DNA of 64,000 bases from Sphingomonas sp. GTDB lineage: Bacteria > Pseudomonadota > Alphaproteobacteria > Sphingomonadales > Sphingomonadaceae. The position numbers and the translations under genes are program-made. Positions 48,745 through 55,587 of the stretch are shown piece by piece; position 1 is the stretch's first letter, and each line of letters starts with the position of its first letter. The stretch spans positions 186,001 through 250,000 of the forward strand of contig QFPK01000001.1 in NCBI GenBank assembly GCA_003248865.1, in the 5' to 3' direction. The notes under the pieces were generated by a model that worked only from the letters and a program-made list of their open reading frames with translations, made no database searches and was not told the DNA's origin.

Positions 48745-49737
48745 GTGACAGATCGCTCTCAGCTCACGCCCAGCCAGGTTCTCGATCGCGTCCTCGTGCT
48801 CGAAATGGTGCGCGTCACCGAATATGCCGCCATCGCCGCCAGCAAGCTGGTCGGGCGCGGCGATGAAAAGGCCGCGGACGCAGCAGCCGTCGAAGCCATG
48901 CGCGACGCCCTCAACAAGCTCGCCTTCGACGGCACCGTCGTCATCGGAGAGGGCGAGCGGGACGAAGCCCCCATGCTCTACATCGGCGAAAAGGTCGGCT
49001 CGGCCCAGGGCACCGGCCCCAAGATCGATATCGCGCTCGATCCGCTGGAAGGCACCACCATCACCGCCAAGGCCGGCCCCAACGCGCTTGCGGTGCTGGC
49101 CATCGCGGAAGAAGGCGGCCTGCTCTACGCGCCCGACGTCTATATGGAAAAGCTCGCCATCGGCCCGGGCTATGAAGACGGCGTCGTCAGCCTTGCCAAC
49201 ACGCCCACCGAGAATGTGAAGGCGCTGGCCGCCGCCAAGGGCGTCGAACCGCACGAGATCAACGCCTGCGTGCTGGATCGCCCCCGCCACGAAGCCCTCA
49301 TCAAGGAACTGCGCAGCATCGGCTGCGGCATCCACCTGATCCCCGACGGCGATGTCGCCGGAGTCATCTCCGTCAGCAGCCCCGACACCACGGTGGACAT
49401 CTACATGGGCTCCGGCGGCGCCCCCGAAGGCGTCCTCGCGGCAGCCGCGCTGCGCTGCGTGGGCGGCCAGCTGCAAGGCAAGCTGATCTTCCGCAACGAG
49501 GACGAAAAGGCCCGCGCCCGCAAGACCGGCATCAAGGACTTCGACCGCATCTACAAGCTGGAAGACCTCGCCAAGGGCGACGTCATCTTCGCCGCCACCG
49601 GCGTCACGGATGGCAGCCTCCTCGAAGGCGTCCGCCGCTACAAGACCGGCCGCATCACCACCGAAAGCATCGTGATGCGCGCCAGCAGCGGCACCATCCG
49701 CCGCGTAAAGGGCGACAGGCGCGGCGACCCGGCCTGA
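48745..49737 (+). CDS. glpX: Fructose-1,6-bisphosphatase class II
   Basis: This 330-residue cytosolic gluconeogenic phosphatase of the GlpX type has the metal motifs VVIGEGERDEAPMLYIGEKVG and DIALDPLEGTTITAKAGPNALAVLAIAE. Later it has YMGSGGAPEGVLAAAALRC and IFAATGVTDGSLLEGVR. The start is GTG at 48745 with AGGGAAAG about 8 nt upstream, giving the normal N-terminus MTDRSQLTPSQVLDRVLVLEMVRVTE. It follows hom closely; recJ comes next in the same direction after two inserted small genes on the other strand. Confidence 0.95.
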   Translation: MTDRSQLTPSQVLDRVLVLEMVRVTEYAAIAASKLVGRGDEKAADAAAVEAMRDALNKLAFDGTVVIGEGERDEAPMLYIGEKVGSAQGTGPKIDIALDPLEGTTITAKAGPNALAVLAIAEEGGLLYAPDVYMEKLAIGPGYEDGVVSLANTPTENVKALAAAKGVEPHEINACVLDRPRHEALIKELRSIGCGIHLIPDGDVAGVISVSSPDTTVDIYMGSGGAPEGVLAAAALRCVGGQLQGKLIFRNEDEKARARKTGIKDFDRIYKLEDLAKGDVIFAATGVTDGSLLEGVRRYKTGRITTESIVMRASSGTIRRVKGDRRGDPA

Positions 49738-49941
49738 TCGCCACGATCAGCCTGCGCACTGAAGAACGGAGGGGCTCTGCCCCTCCACCCCGGCAGGGCC
49801 TCGCAGGCCCTGCACCCGCGAAGTTTGGTGCTTAAGGTCTGCATTCGGGCCGGGTGCGGACAGTCAGGTCTTGGCGGCCGGCATCGTCAATTGTCCGGTT
49901 AATTAGTATACTGTCCCAGATTTTCCTGTCCCCGGAGTTTC
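49738..49941. other. Intergenic region with double-hairpin repeat
   Basis: These 204 bases separate glpX (+) from the LprI-like gene (-). They contain the 46-nt double hairpin at 49768-49813, suited to ending both transcripts, then an AT-richer stretch without a recognisable gene. Confidence 0.6.
49768..49813 (-). repeat. 46-nt double-hairpin module, copy 3
   Basis: Hairpin C is GGAGGGGC-TCT-GCCCCTCC, the spacer ACCCCG, and hairpin B GCAGGGCCT-CGC-AGGCCCTGC. Compared with copy 2 both stems differ in sequence but keep full pairing, loop sizes and the total of 46 nt. Confidence 0.85.
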
Positions 49942-50367
49942 CTAGCGGGCGACGCTCTTGAGGAGTGCAGTGCGTTCAGTGGTCATTTCGGCCAAGCAGT
50001 CCATGTATTTCCGGCCTTGGTAGGTCACCACGAAGTCTTTAGCGAAGTTCTCACATTTCCTATCACGTTGCACTACCCAATGTCTCTGCTTCGATTGGAT
50101 GCTCCGTTCGCCAGTTGAGCCCTCGCTAGCCCTCACCCGTGCTAGGGTCAGCACCCACTCGCGCTGCATCTCTGCCTCCGCCCGCTCGAAATCTGTTTCA
50201 GACAAGCATACGGTATAAGGCCTCACGTCATCGGGCTTGGGACCCTCGCAGTCGGGATAGTTTGCGGCGAGCCACGCGCTCGCCTCTGTTTCCGAAAGTT
50301 CCAGCGAACGCTTCTGCCAGAACGGCGTGGGCTCACTCATGACAAGCATAGCAACCAGTGCGATCAT
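49942..50367 (-). CDS. DUF1311 / LprI-like small protein
   Basis: This 141-residue protein shows the LprI (DUF1311) pattern of spaced Cys and a C-terminal Cys-Leu helix: YPDCEG, YTVCLSETDFERAEAEMQREW, RKCENFA and YMDCLAEMTTERTALL. Family members are exported and some inhibit lysozyme. The N-terminus (MIALVAMLVMSEPTPFW) is hydrophobic but short, so export is uncertain. It sits with the GIY-YIG gene between glpX and recJ and looks like an accessory insertion. Confidence 0.7.
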   Translation of the reverse strand: MIALVAMLVMSEPTPFWQKRSLELSETEASAWLAANYPDCEGPKPDDVRPYTVCLSETDFERAEAEMQREWVLTLARVRASEGSTGERSIQSKQRHWVVQRDRKCENFAKDFVVTYQGRKYMDCLAEMTTERTALLKSVAR

Positions 50368-50456
50368 TCCGCACGATTGCAGAAATCACCGGCGATCGCC
50401 AGGCGTCAGACTTTCGACTGCGTAACTTTGCCCCCATTCCCGCGTAAGCTCTCCAC

Positions 50457-50481
50457 CCGCTCAGCCTGAGCTTGTCGAAGG
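50457..50481 (-). repeat. CTTCGACAAGCTCAG-type palindromic repeat, copy 1
   Basis: On the minus strand CCTTCGACAAGCTCAGGCTG continues AGCGG, with the inner palindrome GCTCAG-GCTGAGC. It supplies the last codons and the stop of the GIY-YIG gene. A second, longer copy lies on the far side of that gene. Confidence 0.8.
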
Positions 50482-50781
50482 CCCCGGAGGTTGCGCACCA
50501 ACCTTGCCACCGCGAGCGAGGATGCTGATCAGTTCCCAGTCTCTGGTCATCATCGCCTCCTTCTTCGCACGGCTCCATCCCTTCAGTTGGCGTTCCGCCG
50601 CGAAGGCATCATCGCGGGTCTGGAAGCTCTGCGCCCATAGCAATGTGACAGGGCGTCGCTGTGCGGTGTATCCGCCCAGCGTGCCTGCCTGATGCTCAAC
50701 GATCCGGCGCTCGAGGTCGTCGGTATGGCCCACATAGTAAGAACCATCGGCGCAGCGCAGGATGTAGGTGTGGAAGGCCAT
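50461..50781 (-). CDS. GIY-YIG nuclease-family protein flanked by palindromic repeats
   Basis: This 106-residue single-domain GIY-YIG protein (YhbQ/Slx1-like) has the motif HTYILRCADGSYYVGHTDDLERRIVEHQAG, with the catalytic Tyr pair and Arg. Then follow YTAQRRPVTLLWAQSF and FAAERQLKGWSRAKKEAMM with the metal Glu. The fold cuts DNA. The C-terminus GPSTSSG and the TGA come from a dispersed palindromic repeat; another copy of that repeat lies about 30 nt upstream of the start. The gene may be a repeat-associated mobile or domesticated nuclease. Adjacent genes are unrelated. Confidence 0.88.
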   Translation of the reverse strand: MAFHTYILRCADGSYYVGHTDDLERRIVEHQAGTLGGYTAQRRPVTLLWAQSFQTRDDAFAAERQLKGWSRAKKEAMMTRDWELISILARGGKVGAQPPGPSTSSG

Positions 50782-50811
50782 GTGGAGCCGAAGGTGCCAC
50801 CTCGTCGGGGG

Positions 50812-50841
50812 CTTCGATAAGCTCAGCCTGAGCGTGTCGAG
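50812..50841. repeat. CTTCGACAAGCTCAG-type palindromic repeat, copy 2
   Basis: CTTCGATAAGCTCAG followed by CCTGAGCGTGTCGAG folds into one hairpin of about 12 bp with a single mismatch. With the copy at 50457 it brackets the GIY-YIG gene. Confidence 0.75.
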
Positions 50842-50987
50842 GGGTTTCTAGTCTAGCTGCGGTAGCGCAATCGCTCGCGGAAGTTCCCCGACCATTCTAT
50901 CATCCAACCCGCCCCATCCCGTGGAATATTTCCAACAAATCCTACACCTCCTACACCCAACCCCTTGATTTCAAAGTGTAGGACAAT

Positions 50988-51003
50988 GTTCCACGTGGAA
51001 CAA
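50988..51003. other. parS: ParB-binding site parS
   Basis: The 16-bp perfect palindrome TGTTCCACGTGGAACA matches the consensus TGTTNCACGTGNAACA of chromosomal parS at every defined position. It is intergenic, 110 bp upstream of recJ. ParB loads here and organises origin segregation, so this stretch should be in the replication-origin region of the chromosome. Confidence 0.88.
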
Positions 51004-51025
51004 CCAATCCGGTAAATCGAGGGTG

Positions 51026-51071
51026 CAGGGAAATCATGTCCCTGCTGGGGTGAAGGGGCAGCGCCCCTTCG
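51026..51071 (+). repeat. 46-nt double-hairpin module, copy 4
   Basis: Hairpin B is GCAGGGA-AATCATG-TCCCTGC, the spacer TGGGGT, and hairpin C GAAGGGGC-AGC-GCCCCTTC. Total length is again 46 nt. It lies 43 nt before the recJ start, in recJ's direction, so it would be in the recJ leader if transcription starts further upstream. Confidence 0.8.
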
Positions 51072-51113
51072 AAACTTGACAGCGGGCCCCCCAGCGCCGA
51101 CCTCGGGCGGCCC

Positions 51114-52892
51114 ATGGAACCTGTCCTCAACGTCACCCGCTCCGCCACCGGCCGTTCCTGGCTTTGGCGGTCGCGGCCGCTCCCCCTCGGCGCTGCGGAG
51201 CGGATGGGCGTGGACGAACTCGCCGCCCAGCTCATCATCAGCCGCGGCTGCGCGCCTGCGGATATCCAGCGCACGCTGAAACCGACGCTCAGGGACTGGC
51301 TGCCCGACCCATCCATCTTTCAGGACATGGACAAGGTCGCCACCCGTCTCGCGGACGCCGTTCAGCGCGGCGAGAAGATCGTGCTGTTCGCCGACTATGA
51401 TGTGGACGGCGCGACCTCGGCCGCCTTTCTCTGGCGCCACCTGAGGGCCCTCGGCGCCAATGTCTCGCCCTACATCCCCGACCGCATCCTGGAAGGCTAT
51501 GGCCCCTCCGCACAGGCCCTGTTGCAGCTGCAGCAGCAGGGCGCGCAGCTGGTTCTGCTGCTGGATTGCGGCACCCAGGCCTTCGCCCCGCTGGAGGCCG
51601 CGCGCGACGCGAAGCTGGACCTGCTGGTGGTGGACCATCACAAGGCCTCCACCGCCCTGCCGCCGGCGCTGGGCATCGTGAACCCCAACCGGCTGGATGA
51701 AAGCCCGGAGGCCGCCGCCTTTGGCACGCTCTGCACCGCCGGGCTCGCCTTCTTGTTGGGCGTCGCCCTCAACCGAGAGCTGCGCAAACGTGGCCACTTC
51801 AACGCCATGCCCGAGCCAAATCTCTCCGAATGGCTCGATATCGTCGCGCTGGGCACGGTGGCGGATGTGGTGCCGCTGCTGGGCCTGAACCGCGCGCTGG
51901 TGGCGCTGGGGCTGCGGCGGATGGGCAACCGACAGTCCATCGGCCTCACCGCGCTCGCCGATGTGGCGAAGCTGGATCATGCGCCCCGTGCGGACGATCT
52001 GGGTTTCCACCTGGGCCCTCGCATCAATGCCGGCGGGCGCGTGGGGCAGGCCGATCTGGGGGTTCGCCTGCTGGCCAGCGAAGACGGCGACGAAGCCGGC
52101 GCCATCGCACTGGAATTGGACCGGCTGAATCAGGAACGCCGCGCCATCGAGGCCGCCGTGACGGCCGAGGCACTGGCACAGGCGCTGAAAACGCAGGGCA
52201 ACAGCCCCGTCGCCGTGGTGGCCGGGATGGGCTGGCATCCGGGCGTGGTGGGCATCGTCGCAGCGCGGGTGAAGGAACGGCTGCACCGCCCCGCGCTGGT
52301 GCTGGCGTTGGGCGAGGACGGTGTGGCCAAAGGCTCTGGCCGATCGATTCCGGGCGTCGATCTGGGCGCTGCGATTTTGGCCGCGAAGGCCCATGGCCTG
52401 ATCCGCGAAGGCGGCGGCCACGCCATGGCCTGCGGAGTCACCGTCGATCCCGGCCAGCTGGAGCCCTTCACCGCCTGGTTGGCCGAGCATCTGGCCGAGC
52501 CGGTCGCCGCCGCCGAAACCGAACGCACGCTTTCCATCGACCTTGCAGTCGCCCCGCGCGCCGTCACGCCGGATCTGGCACAGGCGCTGGAGGCCTGCGG
52601 CCCCTATGGGCAATCCTGGCCCTCGCCGCGTGTCGCGGTCGGCCCCGTGCGGCTGCTGAAATGCGATCCCGTCGGCCGCACCGAGCCCAAGACCCACCTG
52701 CGCTTCGTGGCCAGTGGGCCGGACGGCGGACGGGTCGAGGGCATTGCTTTCCGCGCGCTGGAGGGCGAGCTGGGCCAGATGCTAATGGGCGCCGGATCGG
52801 AGCCGGTCCACCTCGCCGGGCGCATCACGGCCGACAGCTGGCAGGGCCGCCCGCGCGCGCAACTGCAGCTGGAAGACGCTGCGCGCGCCTAA
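51114..52892 (+). CDS. recJ: Single-stranded-DNA-specific exonuclease RecJ
   Basis: This 592-residue 5'-3' ssDNA exonuclease acts in recombination and mismatch repair. It is a DHH-family protein with VLFADYDVDGATSAAFLWRHL (motif I), LLDCGTQA, LLVVDHHKAS (DHHK), NPNRLDE, IVALGTVADVVPL and the DHHA1 region WHPGVVGIVAARVKERL with REGGGHAMACGVTV. The C-terminal OB-like domain is present. The ATG at 51114 gives the normal N-terminus. It follows a parS site and a double hairpin, and precedes tRNA-Glu. Confidence 0.96.
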   Translation: MEPVLNVTRSATGRSWLWRSRPLPLGAAERMGVDELAAQLIISRGCAPADIQRTLKPTLRDWLPDPSIFQDMDKVATRLADAVQRGEKIVLFADYDVDGATSAAFLWRHLRALGANVSPYIPDRILEGYGPSAQALLQLQQQGAQLVLLLDCGTQAFAPLEAARDAKLDLLVVDHHKASTALPPALGIVNPNRLDESPEAAAFGTLCTAGLAFLLGVALNRELRKRGHFNAMPEPNLSEWLDIVALGTVADVVPLLGLNRALVALGLRRMGNRQSIGLTALADVAKLDHAPRADDLGFHLGPRINAGGRVGQADLGVRLLASEDGDEAGAIALELDRLNQERRAIEAAVTAEALAQALKTQGNSPVAVVAGMGWHPGVVGIVAARVKERLHRPALVLALGEDGVAKGSGRSIPGVDLGAAILAAKAHGLIREGGGHAMACGVTVDPGQLEPFTAWLAEHLAEPVAAAETERTLSIDLAVAPRAVTPDLAQALEACGPYGQSWPSPRVAVGPVRLLKCDPVGRTEPKTHLRFVASGPDGGRVEGIAFRALEGELGQMLMGAGSEPVHLAGRITADSWQGRPRAQLQLEDAARA

Positions 52893-52929
52893 ACTTTCGG
52901 CCCGGCCCGCAAAAGCCGACGTGAATCGC

Positions 52930-52958
52930 TTGACGCGGCCGCGCCCCCCCGCTAATCG
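52930..52958 (+). promoter_or_regulatory. Promoter of tRNA-Glu
   Basis: TTGACG (52930-52935), a 17-nt spacer and TAATCG (52953-52958) lie about 20 nt before the tRNA. Spacing is ideal and position correct for a stable-RNA promoter. Confidence 0.6.
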
Positions 52959-52978
52959 GCCGCCTCTTCCGCAAGCAC

Positions 52979-53054
52979 GGCCCCTTCGTCTAGCGGTCTA
53001 GGACGTCGCCCTTTCACGGCGAAAACACGGGTTCGAGTCCCGTAGGGGTCACCA
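52979..53054 (+). tRNA. tRNA-Glu (TTC), integration target
   Basis: A 76-nt cloverleaf with encoded CCA. Acceptor GGCCCCT pairs with AGGGGTC. The anticodon stem CGCC/GGCG holds the loop CTTTCAC (anticodon TTC), and the T-arm is CGGGTTCGAGTCCCG. A tyrosine integrase gene starts 163 bp downstream in the same direction, so the 3' half is the likely attachment core of the island. Confidence 0.97.
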
Positions 53055-53217
53055 AAATCCTCTCCCAGAGGGTTCCAGAAGATGCCACAAGTGGCTGATT
53101 TCTGCGGTTTTTCGTGGTATAGGTATCCCATACGGAGCGGCCAAGTGCCACCGGATAGCAGCGGTTTGATGGTATATCTGATGGTAGCGCGGTCCTCCCC
53201 TTGTCGGAGATACCATC
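53055..53217 (+). other. Attachment-proximal region with GGTAT repeats
   Basis: Between tRNA-Glu and the integrase are several GGTAT/ATACC elements, including GATGGTAT (53167-53174) and its complement ATACCATC (53210-53217) next to the integrase start. These are candidates for integrase arm sites or for a hairpin controlling int translation. Confidence 0.45.
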
Positions 53218-54450
53218 ATGGCGCTTACCGCTGTTTCGATCAAAAACGCCAAGGGCCGCGCAAAGCCCTATAAACTCACCGATGGCGACGGGCTGTTTCT
53301 GTATGTCACCCCCAATGGCGGACGCTATTGGCGGATGAACTACCGCTACCACGGCAAGCAGAAGACGCTGGCGTTCGGCGTTTACCCCGACACCGACCTT
53401 GCGGACGCCCGTGAGCAGCGGGACGCGGCGCGCAAGGTTCTGGCGAAAGGCAACGATCCAGCAGAGCAGATCAAGCTTGAACGCATCGCGGCAGCGGTCG
53501 CGGCCTCCAACAGCTTCAAGGCGGTTGCCGACGAATGGCTTGTGAAGGTCGAGCGCGAGGGCCGCTCCGCCGTCACGATGAAGAAATTGCGCTGGCTGCT
53601 GGACTTCATCAACGAGTCCATCGGCAAGCGCCCCATCGCTTCCATCACCGAGCAGGAACTTCTTGTCATGCTTCGCAGGATGGAGAGCAAGGGCCGCTAC
53701 GAGACGGCCAAGCGCCTTCGCAGCACTGCCAGCCAGATATTCCGTTACGCTATCGCCACGGCCCGCGCAGAGCGCGATGTGGCTGCGGACCTTCGCGGCG
53801 CGCTGATTGCCCCCCAACCCGTCCACCGCGCGGCGATCACGAACGCCAATGCAGCGGGTGGCCTGTTGCGGGCTATCGAAGCGTTTGAAGGGCATCCCAA
53901 CACCAAGGCAGCGCTGCGGCTCCTACCCCATGTGTTCGTGCGCCCCGGCGAGCTTCGCTATGCCGAATGGGCGGACTTCGATTTCGACAAGGCGCTTTGG
54001 ACCATTCCGAAGCACAAGACCAAAATGCGGCGGGCGCACGTCATCCCGCTTTCCCGGCAGGCGCTGGCGATTCTCGAAACCATCGAACATGACGCGGACT
54101 ATAGCAGCTACCTGTTCCCGTCCCTGCGTTCGGTGGATCGCCCCATGTCGGAAAACACCATCAACGCGGCGCTGCGGCGGATGGGGTTCGCCCAGGACGA
54201 AATGACCGGCCACGGCTTCCGGGCGATGGCGGCGACGCTGCTCAATGAGATGGGCCTATGGCATCCCGACGCGATCGAGCGGCAGCTTGCCCATCAGGAC
54301 AATAACGCGGTGCGCCGTGCCTACACGCGGGGCGAGTATTGGGACGAGCGCGTCCGCATGATGCAGCACTGGTCGGACCATCTCGATTTCCTCCGCGATG
54401 GCGCGAAGGTCATCAAGGGCACGTTCCGCAAAGCCAAGGCCGGGCAATAG
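53218..54450 (+). CDS. Tyrosine-type integrase, P4 family (DUF4102 arm domain)
   Basis: This 410-residue site-specific recombinase has an N-terminal arm-binding DUF4102 domain (LTAVSIKNAKGRAKPYKLTDGDGLFLYVTPNGGRYWRMNYRYHGKQKTLAFG), a core-binding helical domain and a catalytic domain. The catalytic set includes Arg in FVRPGELRYAEW, HGFRAMAATLLNE (HxxR), HQDNNAVRRAY and the nucleophile Tyr in AYTRGEYW. It lies just after tRNA-Glu and reads away from it, the standard layout of a tRNA-borne genomic island. It should integrate and, with an AlpA/Xis-like factor, excise the element. Confidence 0.95.
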   Translation: MALTAVSIKNAKGRAKPYKLTDGDGLFLYVTPNGGRYWRMNYRYHGKQKTLAFGVYPDTDLADAREQRDAARKVLAKGNDPAEQIKLERIAAAVAASNSFKAVADEWLVKVEREGRSAVTMKKLRWLLDFINESIGKRPIASITEQELLVMLRRMESKGRYETAKRLRSTASQIFRYAIATARAERDVAADLRGALIAPQPVHRAAITNANAAGGLLRAIEAFEGHPNTKAALRLLPHVFVRPGELRYAEWADFDFDKALWTIPKHKTKMRRAHVIPLSRQALAILETIEHDADYSSYLFPSLRSVDRPMSENTINAALRRMGFAQDEMTGHGFRAMAATLLNEMGLWHPDAIERQLAHQDNNAVRRAYTRGEYWDERVRMMQHWSDHLDFLRDGAKVIKGTFRKAKAGQ

Positions 54451-54462
54451 CCCGGCCTTGCG

Positions 54463-54681
54463 TCACTCGGCGCGATCCTCGCGGTAGGCGGCAGGGTTGG
54501 CGATCCAGCGATCCACGGCGGACTCATGCCAGCCGGTGCCGTGGACGCTGATTGTGATTTGCCGGGGGAAGCTGCCTTCCGCGATTTTTCGATACAGGGT
54601 GGAGCGGGAAAGCCCGGTGCGGGTCAGCACGGTCTTGAGACGGATAATTCTTTCTTTGTTACTCACGGGATGCAATTCCAT
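54463..54681 (-). CDS. alpA: AlpA-family regulator/excisionase
   Basis: This 72-residue MerR-like HTH protein has IIRLKTVLTRTGLSRSTLYRKIAEGSFPRQITISVHGTGWHESAVDRWIANPAA, the AlpA signature with the wing contacts and terminal W-E-x-x-V-x-x-W. AlpA-type proteins activate integrase expression or act as excisionases in P4-like elements. It ends 12 bp from the integrase stop, convergently. The ATG at 54681 has a GGGGAG about 20 nt upstream, rather far; no better start codon exists between them. A seven-unit 10-bp repeat array lies 120-190 bp upstream. Confidence 0.88.
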   Translation of the reverse strand: MELHPVSNKERIIRLKTVLTRTGLSRSTLYRKIAEGSFPRQITISVHGTGWHESAVDRWIANPAAYREDRAE

Positions 54682-54802
54682 CGTATGAAGGTTGATGAAC
54701 TCCCCTGCAACACAGCATTGATGTCCGGAACCCACTAGGCAAGAGCCTTCCGGCCAAGATGTGGCGAAGGTGTAGCTTACGGCGGTATAAATGTAGGTAG
54801 CG

Positions 54803-54872
54803 GCGGCGAACGGCGGTGAACTTCGGCATACTGCGGTGAACGGCGGTGGACGGCGGCGTAGTGCGGTGATTT
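54803..54872. repeat. Seven tandem 10-bp repeats (consensus GCGGTGAACG)
   Basis: The units, with no gaps, are GCGGCGAACG, GCGGTGAACT, TCGGCATACT, GCGGTGAACG, GCGGTGGACG, GCGGCGTAGT and GCGGTGATTT. The period equals about one DNA turn, so proteins bound to each unit would face the same side. The array lies between alpA and higB and is a candidate binding site for AlpA or another island regulator. Confidence 0.8.
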
Positions 54873-55172
54873 GGACTCTATATTTGCAAACTTCTTGTCC
54901 CATCGTGACAAATAAGCCACGGCATTGCCCGCTTTGCAGGGAGAAGAGGCGGCCGGATGGACCGAGCCTGTTTGCGAGTCGCGCAGCATGGCAAGCCTTT
55001 CATGGGCCGTCCGCTCGCCACAGGTTCATGCTGTATCGCTTCGCCCCCGCCGCGCAAGAGGGGGAGGCACGACAATGCCGATAGGTGCGAAATTAGTCCG
55101 AAAGCTGGCGATTTTGTCCGTTTCCGTCAGCAAGCAGGCAGATCGGAAGATGATTGCCGCTCTCTCGAAATC

Positions 55173-55220
55173 CATAGCTTCAAGGCTATGGACAAAATAT
55201 AGCCCAGAGGGTATATAGCC
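55173..55220 (+). promoter_or_regulatory. Promoter/operator of the higBA toxin-antitoxin operon
   Basis: TGGACA (55189-55194), a 17-nt spacer and TATATA (55212-55217) form a good promoter. Two dyads overlap it: CATAGC-TTCAAG-GCTATG (55173-55190) and GGCTAT with ATAGCC at 55199-55204, the latter repeated at 55215-55220. Such dyads are usual for antitoxin autorepression. Transcription would start within a base or two of the toxin ATG at 55223. Confidence 0.65.
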
Positions 55221-55222
55221 TT

Positions 55223-55585
55223 ATGCCGTGGATGGTTCGCAACCATGATGCCTTTGATGCCGAATACGACGCGATGCCCGATGCGGTGCAGGACGAGCTT
55301 TTGGCGGTAACGGGCCTATTGGAGCTTTACGGCCCCCGGCTTGGCCGTCCGCATGCCGATACGCTTGGCGGATCGCGACATGCGAACATGAAGGAATTGC
55401 GCTTCAATGCCGATGGCGGCGTGTGGCGCGTGGCCTTTGCGTTCGACCCGGAACGGCAAGCAATCCTGCTTGTCGCTGGCGACAAGGCGGGCGTAGCGCA
55501 GAAGCGGTTTTACAAGACGTTGATCGCCAAGGCCGACAAAAGGTTTGACGAGCATCTGGCGGCATTGGCCGCGAAGGAGAAATGA
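55223..55585 (+). CDS. HigB-type (RelE/ParE, Gp49-like) toxin
   Basis: This 120-residue toxin of the phage Gp49-like / HigB group has VQDELLAVTGLLELYGPRLGRPHADTLGGSRHANMKELRFNADGGVWRVAFAFDPERQAILLVAGDK and the C-terminal FYKTLIAKADKRFDEHLAAL. This is the RelE-superfamily beta-sheet with basic residues expected for ribosome-dependent mRNA cleavage. It precedes its antitoxin, the order seen in higBA systems. The mRNA may be leaderless because the -10 box ends 5 nt before the ATG. It probably stabilises the island. Confidence 0.9.
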   Translation: MPWMVRNHDAFDAEYDAMPDAVQDELLAVTGLLELYGPRLGRPHADTLGGSRHANMKELRFNADGGVWRVAFAFDPERQAILLVAGDKAGVAQKRFYKTLIAKADKRFDEHLAALAAKEK

Positions 55586-55587
55586 CG

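Larger units (their letters stand above)
50782..51113. other. Intergenic region with palindrome, parS and double hairpin
   Basis: These 332 bases before recJ have no gene. They hold the second CTTCGA-type palindrome (50812-50841), an AT-richer stretch with repeated CCTACACC, the ParB site (50988-51003) and the 46-nt double hairpin (51026-51071). Confidence 0.8.
54682..55222. other. Island regulatory region between alpA and the toxin-antitoxin genes
   Basis: These 541 bases hold the 10-bp repeat array (54803-54872) and the higBA promoter (near 55189). The 54873-55170 part has short open frames on both strands without domain features, so no gene is called there. Confidence 0.6.

Noticed and set aside
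54803..54872. The seven-unit array as a CRISPR array.
   Set aside because: Units are 10 bp, have no spacers, vary internally, and no cas gene is present.
54836..55084. Open frames in the alpA-higB gap, e.g. one with CPLCREKRRPDG.
   Set aside because: No ribosome site or domain; the frame begins inside the 10-bp repeats and other frames of similar length overlap it.
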